Shown piece by piece: positions 6,729-11,241 of a stretch of 11,241 bases of DNA (positions are counted from its first letter, which is position 1; every line of letters begins with the position of its first letter). The translations under genes and the position numbers were made by a program. This DNA comes from an uncultured Veillonellaceae bacterium (GTDB lineage Bacteria; Bacillota; Negativicutes; Veillonellales; Negativicoccaceae). The notes below the pieces were generated by a model. It worked only from the letters and a program-made list of their open reading frames with translations, was not told the origin of the DNA and made no database searches. The stretch lies in contig USPU01000025.1 of the NCBI GenBank assembly GCA_900556745.1, forward strand, positions 1 to 11,241. Reading direction: 5' to 3'.

Positions 6729-7031
6729 CTACGTATCCTTTCCCTCTAACCGCTCCAGCATCGTTTGGTAACCGTCCGCGCCGTAACGCAACGCGCGTTT
6801 GACGCGACTGATCGTTGCGGAGCTCGCCCCCGTAAGCGATTCGATATATTCATATTTTTGACCGCTGTGCAGCAACTGCGCCACCTGCCAGCGCATGCTC
6901 AAGTCTCGCAGCTCGGAAACGGTGCACAAATCTTCCAAAAGCGCATACCCTTCCTCGCGCGTTTCAAGTGCCAGCAACGCATCCAGTAGGCTGTCCATTG
7001 CCGGGCTGACCAATCTCGGATTTACGCTCAT
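6729..7031 (-). CDS. yerC: YerC/TrpR-family DNA-binding protein
   Basis: The 100-residue protein matches the YerC/YecD subgroup of the Trp-repressor superfamily. It has the signature LLEDLCTVSELRDLSMRWQV (31-50), then a helix-turn-helix around 57-80 with GASSATISRVKRAL (68-81) as turn and recognition helix, and the family ending YGADGYQTMLERL. In this family the DNA-binding helix-turn-helix is conserved, while target and ligand are largely unknown; it should not be assumed to bind tryptophan. AGGAGGG precedes the ATG by about 5 bases. The gene is the first of a two-gene operon with the phosphohexomutase. Confidence 0.9.
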   Translation of the reverse strand: MSVNPRLVSPAMDSLLDALLALETREEGYALLEDLCTVSELRDLSMRWQVAQLLHSGQKYEYIESLTGASSATISRVKRALRYGADGYQTMLERLEGKDT

Positions 7032-7053
7032 CGTCTTCCCTCCTATATTCTTT

Positions 7054-7062
7054 ATTATAGCA
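7054..7062 (-). promoter_or_regulatory. Extended -10 promoter of the yerC-phosphomannomutase operon
   Basis: The minus strand reads TGCTATAAT, a consensus extended -10 element. No good -35 is seen at 17 bases, which is acceptable for extended -10 promoters. The start would be near 7047, giving a very short leader holding only the ribosome binding site. Confidence 0.55.
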
Positions 7063-7304
7063 CATAGTAAAACAATTGCGTTCGTATCGCAGCGCTATAA
7101 ACAAGCTGTTCATGCCAGCGTAAGCGAACGTCACACGACTTGTCAAAACGCATTCCCCCACGCAAAAAGAGATTTCTGTATTACAGAATCTCTTTTTGTC
7201 ACATCCCGTCATATGGTGAGACCATGCGGCAAATACTTCTTTACTGACAACATATCTCATGCGGCCCCGTTCCTTTTATTCGCGTACGCGCAAATACGGG
7301 TAAT
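7063..7304. other. Gene-free gap between bofA terminator and yerC promoter
   Basis: About 240 bases without a supportable coding region on either strand. It contains one strong terminator-like hairpin (7163-7198), a short inverted repeat ATGGT-GAG-ACCAT (7212-7224) and an 8-base direct repeat CATGCGGC near 7223 and 7259. A TATAAA (7096-7101, plus strand) has only a poorly spaced TTGCGT upstream. A small RNA is possible but not shown. Confidence 0.5.
7163..7198. terminator. Orphan bidirectional terminator-like hairpin
   Basis: The arms at 7163-7179 and 7183-7198 pair over 16 bases with a single bulged T and a 3-base loop. Runs of five A and five T at the base give both strands a T tract. No annotated gene ends next to it: the bofA operon already has its own terminator 110 bases away. 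Confidence 0.65.
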
Positions 7305-7330
7305 AAAAAAGCAGCCCGAAAGCTGCTTTT
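7305..7330 (-). terminator. Intrinsic terminator of the dnaX-ybaB-recR-bofA operon
   Basis: On the minus strand AAAAGCAGC, loop TTTCGG, GCTGC, then six T. It starts 4 bases after the bofA stop codon. A run of four T on the other side gives weak activity for the plus strand. Confidence 0.88.
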
Positions 7331-7334
7331 CAGA

Positions 7335-7577
7335 TTAAAACAAGGCGCGACAAATAGCAATCACGATCGTTCCCGGGATGCCGAATAAAGCGACGATAAT
7401 GGCATCCAAAAATGTCCAGGGAAGTTTCATGAGCATCGCATCGATCAGCCAATACAAGAGTCCGCCGGCAATGATATTACCGATAAACGGAGCTAGCGCC
7501 CAGCCCAAGACGCGGAAAATTAAAATCGCGATGATCGCGACCACAACAAAAGTAATCAGGGTATTCAATGCTACCAT
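7335..7577 (-). CDS. bofA: BofA-family membrane protein (pro-sigma-K processing inhibitor type)
   Basis: An 80-residue, very hydrophobic protein with a first membrane segment at about 5-29 and a second hydrophobic region at 36-77. The family signature is visible as NIIAGGLLYWLID (34-46) and ALFGIPGTIVIAI (63-75). In Bacillus, BofA sits in the forespore outer membrane and holds the SpoIVFB protease inactive until pro-sigma-K is to be cleaved. The position after recR is the same as in Bacillus (dnaX-yaaK-recR-yaaL-bofA), supporting the call. GGAGGAG lies 5 bases before the ATG, 13 bases after the recR stop. It is the last gene of the operon. Whether this organism sporulates cannot be told from the window; the protein could have another role. 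Confidence 0.85.
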   Translation of the reverse strand: MVALNTLITFVVVAIIAILIFRVLGWALAPFIGNIIAGGLLYWLIDAMLMKLPWTFLDAIIVALFGIPGTIVIAICRALF

Positions 7578-7590
7578 ATTACTCTCCTCC

Positions 7591-8181
7591 TTACATACTT
7601 TGACGGTGGGCGACCGCGCCGGCTAAGGTGACGCCGTCCACAAAACCGATATCTCCACCCGCCGGTAGGCCGCGCGCGATGCGCGTGACCTTGATGCCGA
7701 TGGGTTTGACCAAGCCCGCTATATAGAGAGCCGTCGCTTCCCCCTCCGCGTCCGGATCGGTGGCCATGATGATCTCCTGCACCGTGTCGTCTCGCAAACG
7801 TTCCAAAAGTTCGCGAATATGGAGCTGTTCCGGCTGAATGCCGTCCAAAGGCGAAAGCGCGCCATGCAATACGTGGTACACGCCGTGATATTCATGGCAG
7901 CGTTCCATGGCTTGCACATCGGTGGGAGATTCAACCACGCAAATCACACTGTGATCGCGCCGCGGATCGGCGCAAAACTCACAGGGGTCCTGGGTGGACA
8001 GATTGCCGCACACGGAGCAGTACTTGGTCTGCGCTTTCGCGGTCGTGATGGCCTCAATAAACGCATCCACCGACTCCTGCGGCTCTTCCAGAATAAAATA
8101 CGCCAAGCGGCGGGCGGTTTTCACGCCGACGCCGGGCAGGCGACGAAATTGTTCCGTCAGCCGCTCTAACGGTTCGTTCAT
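7591..8181 (-). CDS. recR: Recombination mediator protein RecR
   Basis: RecR acts with RecF/RecO to load RecA on gapped single-stranded DNA. The 196-residue length is normal. Domains in order are a helix-hairpin-helix (LPGVGVKTARRLAYFIL, 15-31), a four-Cys zinc finger (C55, C58, C67, C70), a Toprim domain (VVESPTD 82-88 and ATDPDAEGEATA 140-151) and the C-terminal GLPAGGDIGFVD (171-182). The Toprim region reads TDPDAEG where many RecR proteins have TNPTVEG; this is a conservative difference. The ATG overlaps the ybaB stop by one base (TAATG) and lacks a strong Shine-Dalgarno sequence, so recR translation probably depends on coupling to ybaB. Confidence 0.97.
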   Translation of the reverse strand: MNEPLERLTEQFRRLPGVGVKTARRLAYFILEEPQESVDAFIEAITTAKAQTKYCSVCGNLSTQDPCEFCADPRRDHSVICVVESPTDVQAMERCHEYHGVYHVLHGALSPLDGIQPEQLHIRELLERLRDDTVQEIIMATDPDAEGEATALYIAGLVKPIGIKVTRIARGLPAGGDIGFVDGVTLAGAVAHRQSM

Positions 8182-8507
8182 TAAAACATTCCCGGAGGAA
8201 GACCCATCCCGCCGGTAATTCGGTTGACTTCCTGCGAAGCCATGTCGTCAATTTTACGTCCCGCTTCATTGACGGCCGCCGTTACCAAGTCTTCCAGCAT
8301 TTCGGCGTCCTGCGCTTCCAAGACCGCCGGATCAATTTTTAATTCCGTAATTTGTTTTTCACCGTTCATCACGAGACGGATCGCACCGCCGCCCGCTGTT
8401 ACTTCGGTTGTTTTGCGTTTCAATTCGTCTTGCATTTTGGCCATGTCGTCCTGCATTTTTTTGACCTTTTTCATCATGCCGGCCATTTGCGCTTTATTAC
8501 CAAACAT
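8181..8507 (-). CDS. ybaB: YbaB/EbfC-family nucleoid-associated protein
   Basis: Small DNA-binding protein that forms dimers and is thought to help organise the nucleoid; it is co-encoded with dnaX and recR in many bacteria. The 108-residue product starts MFGNKAQMAG, is rich in Met/Lys/Gln in the N-terminal helix (8-32), then has the family's beta part with TAGGGAIRLVMNGEKQI (37-53) and the C-terminal helix with EDLVTAAVNEA (72-82), ending in a Gly/Met/Pro-rich tail. The ATG at 8507 is chosen because AGAGGGG lies just upstream and the family starts here; the longer open frame reaching into dnaX is not used. It lies 43 bases after the dnaX stop and overlaps recR by one base. Confidence 0.95.
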   Translation of the reverse strand: MFGNKAQMAGMMKKVKKMQDDMAKMQDELKRKTTEVTAGGGAIRLVMNGEKQITELKIDPAVLEAQDAEMLEDLVTAAVNEAGRKIDDMASQEVNRITGGMGLPPGMF

Positions 8508-8550
8508 TGATTGCCCCTCTTTCACGGTAGATAAATAGTCCAATACGGTT

Positions 8551-10551
8551 TTATTCTTCCCATACATATATATCACAGTCACCGGCAAACTGCAAGGCGT
8601 TCGCGAGCACCGGATCATTTTGATCCGCGGGGTCAATATCCTCCCGGCGGATCTTGCGGTACTCCCCCGGCGATGTCACCGAAGATGCGGAAACCGTTGT
8701 TTTTTCAGACGACGGCGCTGCACTTCCTCGTAACGCTTCGGCGCGAGCGCGCGCTTCGTCCGCCTGCGCGCTTTTGGAAAACACCGCTAAAAGCGTCAGT
8801 TCCGCGCCGATGAGTTCCTGCAAAATAGCGGTTACCTCCTGTCGGTAATCCGGCCGATTCGCCGCATCGACCAAAAACGTATGGTCGATCGCGATCACGG
8901 CATGAGCGCCGGCGATCAAAAGAAGTTTCGCATTGCGGTAGCAGGCAGCCTGCGCCATTTTTTTGCGGGCGAAAAGCGTCTCGACAACGTTTTGCCAAAT
9001 CCCGTCATATTGCTCGGGAAGCACAAAAAAGTCAACGTTCTCCGTCGCTTTTTCCGGCTTCTTCGCCGAAGGTCGAGCTACCTTTTCTCGATGCTGCGGC
9101 GCGGAAGAATTCCACTGCGAAGCGACAGGTTCCGTCGGTAACGGTTTCGCCGGTGCTTTGGGCGGCCCGGCCGTTTTTTTCCGCGGTGACCGCAACGGCA
9201 TATGTACTGTCTCTGGCGGCGCCGCCGGTTCTTCCTCATCAGCGATGGGAGGCGGCGCCAAGTTCATTTCCCATTCTTCAGCGCTGACCGCCGCGTCTTC
9301 ATCGTCCGGCAGCGGCGGACTCGGCTCGGCACGCCGCGCTTTCGCCGTGGCGCCGCGTTGCACGGCTTCTTCCAGCGCGGCTACACGTTGCAGCAAGGCC
9401 GGTGAAACAACCGCCTCTCTATTTTCCAACGCCGTGATACGCTCTTCCCACTCGGCGGCATTCACTTCCCCGCCGCTGCGGCAAAGCGCCAACAAAGTAA
9501 GTTCCGTCGCCATGCGTACGGAGCCGGCAAACCGCGCTTCCCGCAAACCGTCCGCCGTGCGCGTGGCGAGCGTGGCCAAACGGCCGGCAGGTATGGTTTG
9601 TGCCATTTTTTGTAAGCGCGAAAGCGCCTTACCGTAGATCGCAAGTTCCGGAAAGTCGGGGTCGATTTGACACAAAAGAGCATCGCGCAGCCATTGCAAC
9701 AGCTGCTGCAATACAACGGCGGGTTCTTTGCCTGACGCTAAAATTTCCTGAAAAATTTGCAATGCTCGCGCGCTGTCACGCGCTAAAACGGCTTCCGCCA
9801 AACCCGTGATTTCTTCCTGATCCGGTAATCCCAAGACCGTAGTCACCACGGCATCCGTAATCGCGCCGCCGGTGCCGGCGCATTGATCCAACAGACTTAG
9901 AGCGTCGCGCAAACCGCCTTCCGCGCGTACGGCAATCAACCGCGCCGCGCCTTCGCTCAATTCGATGACCGAACCCTGCGCCACTTTCAACAGTTGCGCA
10001 GTGATCGCAGCCACGGAAATACGCCGAAATTCATAGCGCTGGCAACGTGAAATAATGGTGGCGGGCAAGCGTTCCGGTTCGGTCGTCGCCAAAATAAACA
10101 CAACATGTTCCGGCGGCTCTTCCAGCGTTTTCAGTAGCGCGTTCGCCGCTTCCTTGGTGAGCATATGCGCTTCATCGATGATATACACTTTGGTCCGCGC
10201 AACCGTCGGCAATTGTGCGACGGTATCCCGCAACGCGCGCATCTCGTCAATGCCGCGATTGGACGCCGCGTCAATTTCACTCACATCAAAGGCCGTGCCT
10301 TGCGTAATCTCCCGACAACGTTCGCACGCATTGCACGGTTCCGCCGTGGGTCCGTGAATACAGTTGAGCGCTTTGGCTAAAATTTTCGCCATACTCGTCT
10401 TGCCCGTGCCGCGCGGACCGGAAAACAAATATGCATGCGCCACTTTACCGCGGGCTACCGCTTGCGCAAGCGTATGCGCGATCGGATCCTGACCGACGAC
10501 GTCAGCGAACGTCTGCGGCCGCCATTTACGATACAATGCCAAGTACGCCAT
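8551..10551 (-). CDS. dnaX: DNA polymerase III subunit gamma/tau
   Basis: Clamp-loader ATPase of the replisome; tau also ties the polymerase to the helicase. The 666-residue protein has the N-terminus MAYLALYRKWRPQTF, Walker A GPRGTGKT (45-52), four zinc-binding Cys (64, 73, 76, 79), Walker B IIDEAH (124-129), the SRC arginine-finger motif (168-170) and sensor 2 GGLRDALSLLDQ (212-223). A short likely coiled-coil lies at 370-400, followed by a Pro/Ala/Glu-rich linker (about 401-505) and the C-terminal tau domain. Start at ATG 10551 is supported by the conserved N-terminus and AGAGG 6 bases upstream; the open frame continues upstream into the SRP RNA and is not coding there. A run of seven A (codons 458-459) in the linker could support frameshifting to a shorter gamma form, but this is unproven. 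Confidence 0.97.
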   Translation of the reverse strand: MAYLALYRKWRPQTFADVVGQDPIAHTLAQAVARGKVAHAYLFSGPRGTGKTSMAKILAKALNCIHGPTAEPCNACERCREITQGTAFDVSEIDAASNRGIDEMRALRDTVAQLPTVARTKVYIIDEAHMLTKEAANALLKTLEEPPEHVVFILATTEPERLPATIISRCQRYEFRRISVAAITAQLLKVAQGSVIELSEGAARLIAVRAEGGLRDALSLLDQCAGTGGAITDAVVTTVLGLPDQEEITGLAEAVLARDSARALQIFQEILASGKEPAVVLQQLLQWLRDALLCQIDPDFPELAIYGKALSRLQKMAQTIPAGRLATLATRTADGLREARFAGSVRMATELTLLALCRSGGEVNAAEWEERITALENREAVVSPALLQRVAALEEAVQRGATAKARRAEPSPPLPDDEDAAVSAEEWEMNLAPPPIADEEEPAAPPETVHMPLRSPRKKTAGPPKAPAKPLPTEPVASQWNSSAPQHREKVARPSAKKPEKATENVDFFVLPEQYDGIWQNVVETLFARKKMAQAACYRNAKLLLIAGAHAVIAIDHTFLVDAANRPDYRQEVTAILQELIGAELTLLAVFSKSAQADEARARAEALRGSAAPSSEKTTVSASSVTSPGEYRKIRREDIDPADQNDPVLANALQFAGDCDIYVWEE

Positions 10552-10576
10552 GCCTTGCCTCTTTTCTGTACGAAAT

Positions 10577-10599
10577 AAAAAACGCAGCGGAACGCTGCG
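10577..10599 (-). terminator. Intrinsic terminator of the SRP RNA
   Basis: On the minus strand CGCAGCG, loop TTC, CGCTGCG, then six T. It lies directly after the SRP RNA and 25 bases before the dnaX start codon, leaving almost no room for a separate dnaX promoter. Confidence 0.88.
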
Positions 10600-10601
10600 A
10601 T

Positions 10602-10766
10602 ATCCGGTTACCGGCAGAAACCGTTTATGACAACCTCCCGAGTTACCTCGTGGCACATGAAAGGATTCGCTTACTGCTGCTTCCTCTCGGACCTGACAGG
10701 GTTCACGAACTTCCATTGCACAAGCCCCGAAAGGTTGCCATAAACGACCTCTGCACAGTCGCCGGT
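10602..10766 (-). ncRNA. ffs: Signal recognition particle RNA (4.5S-like, without Alu domain)
   Basis: RNA scaffold of the signal recognition particle; binds Ffh and targets membrane proteins to the SecYEG translocon. The conserved domain IV core reads GTCAGGTCCGAGAGGAAGCA on the minus strand, with a GAGA tetraloop at 10688-10685 and the symmetric and asymmetric internal loops of helix 8. A long closing helix is formed by 10754-10732 with 10636-10614: all 23 positions pair, four of them as G-U. The ends carry CCGG and are estimated from the promoter and terminator, giving about 165 bases. This is longer than the ~100-base minimal form, but the 5' arm enters the long helix almost at once, leaving no room for the Alu helices of the Bacillus type. 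Position upstream of dnaX matches the Bacillus scr gene. Confidence 0.93.
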
Positions 10767-10772
10767 TATTTC

Positions 10773-10801
10773 ATTATACAAAAAACGGTACGAAAGCGCA
10801 A
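10773..10801 (-). promoter_or_regulatory. Promoter of the SRP RNA
   Basis: On the minus strand TTGCGC (10801-10796), a 17-base spacer and a perfect TATAAT (10778-10773). The start is predicted at about 10766. The -35 and spacer lie inside the folD terminator hairpin. Confidence 0.82.
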
Positions 10802-10815
10802 TACTTCCGTACCGT
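10780..10815 (-). terminator. Intrinsic terminator of folD
   Basis: On the minus strand a 12-base stem (10815-10804 with 10796-10785, one G-U pair) with a 7-base loop is followed by a T tract. It begins 6 bases after the folD stop codon. Its 3' arm and T tract form the spacer of the SRP RNA promoter. Confidence 0.88.
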
Positions 10816-10821
10816 CATTTC

Positions 10822-11241
10822 TTACGGATGATGCCGCAACGCCGCGGTCACCGCCGCGTCCAGCATGAGCGCGGTCGTTACCGAACCGATACCGCCCGGA
10901 ACCGGTGTCGCCGCCTGCGCTTTCGCGAGCGCCTCCGGCGCGACATCGCCGACGGTTTTGCCGTCGACGCGATGGATGCCGACATCGACGACAACCGCAT
11001 CATCACTCACCATGTCCGGCGTCACCATCATCGCTTTGCCGACCGCCGCGACCAAAATATCCGCCGCGCGCGTGAAATGCGGCAAGTCCTGCGTTTTGGA
11101 GTGGCAAATGGTCACCGTCGCGTTGGCCGCCAGCAGCAATTGCGCAACCGGTTTGCCGATGACATCGCTGCGACCGATCACCACCGCGTGTTTACCGGCG
11201 AGCGGAATTTCATAATGCCGCAGCGTGGCGAGCACCGCCCG
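10822..11241 (-). CDS. folD: Methylenetetrahydrofolate dehydrogenase/cyclohydrolase FolD, C-terminal part
   Basis: Bifunctional folate enzyme making 10-formyl-tetrahydrofolate from methylene-tetrahydrofolate with reduction of NADP. The reading frame is open to the window edge, so the start and the catalytic N-terminal domain (with its conserved Lys) are missing; about 140 of the usual 280-290 residues are present. The NADP-binding motif VVIGRSDVIGKPVAQLL and the C-terminal signature TPVPGGIGSVTTALML are clear. Other family blocks include ADILVAAVGK and VVVDVGIHRVDGKTVGDV. The protein ends with two His and Pro, close to the usual length of the C-terminus. It is followed by its own terminator. 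Confidence 0.95.
   Translation of the reverse strand, partial: RAVLATLRHYEIPLAGKHAVVIGRSDVIGKPVAQLLLAANATVTICHSKTQDLPHFTRAADILVAAVGKAMMVTPDMVSDDAVVVDVGIHRVDGKTVGDVAPEALAKAQAATPVPGGIGSVTTALMLDAAVTAALRHHP

Noticed and set aside
6964..7260. Minus-strand open frame of 98 codons upstream of yerC
   Set aside because: It overlaps yerC in another frame, spans a terminator hairpin and the yerC promoter, and has no recognisable features.
7212..7266. Short repeats (ATGGT/ACCAT and CATGCGGC copies) as a CRISPR-like or mobile element remnant
   Set aside because: Only two copies of 5-8 bases, which is expected by chance in a gap of this length.
8508..8636. Upstream extension of the ybaB reading frame
   Set aside because: It overlaps the end of dnaX. 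The family N-terminus MFGNKAQ and AGAGGGG site place the start at 8507.
8963..9637. Plus-strand 224-codon open frame antisense to dnaX
   Set aside because: Low-complexity Ser/Ala composition typical of the shadow of a GC-rich gene; the opposite strand is unmistakably dnaX.
10552..10716. Upstream extension of the dnaX reading frame by 55 codons
   Set aside because: It runs through the SRP RNA and its terminator. The conserved DnaX N-terminus and a ribosome binding site are found at the ATG at 10551.

Overview
The window looks like chromosomal core DNA from a diderm Firmicute, most probably a member of the Negativicutes (Veillonella/Selenomonas/Dialister-type). This is an inference from two facts. 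The block SRP RNA-dnaX-ybaB-recR-bofA is the Firmicute arrangement known from Bacillus. The window also encodes a small protein with a signal peptide, alternating beta-strand pattern and a C-terminal Phe, as expected for an outer-membrane beta-barrel. Strong AGGAGG-type ribosome binding sites and U-rich intrinsic terminators fit as well. Composition is moderately GC-rich in genes and AT-rich in the promoter regions. No IS element, CRISPR array, tRNA, phage gene or toxin-antitoxin pair was found.

Left part (1-2700): a minus-strand polyprenyl-phosphate sugar-1-phosphate transferase (MraY/WecA/TagO family) is followed, at the very edge, by the first codons of another minus-strand gene. An AT-rich 360-base gap with a good promoter leads to a plus-strand gene for a secreted protein of unknown function. 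A shared bidirectional terminator separates it from the convergent outer-membrane barrel gene.

Middle (2700-7060): a plus-strand ClC-type chloride transporter with a C-terminal TrkA-C domain ends in a terminator that contains its stop codon. It is followed by a D-2-hydroxyacid dehydrogenase under its own promoter. A perfect 38-base palindromic terminator then separates this from a convergent two-gene minus-strand operon: a YerC/TrpR-family DNA-binding protein directly abutting a phosphomannomutase/phosphoglucomutase.

Right part (7060-11241): a 270-base gap holds one orphan terminator-like hairpin. Beyond it lies the minus-strand recombination/replication operon, in transcription order SRP RNA, dnaX, ybaB, recR, bofA, ending in a terminator at 7305-7330. 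Upstream of it is the C-terminal part of folD, whose terminator physically overlaps the SRP RNA promoter. The dnaX start lies only about 25 bases beyond the SRP RNA terminator, so how dnaX gets transcribed is the main regulatory question here.

Most of the window is ordinary housekeeping DNA. I see no clear previously undescribed multi-gene system; the points worth a second look are regulatory architecture and two uncharacterised envelope proteins.
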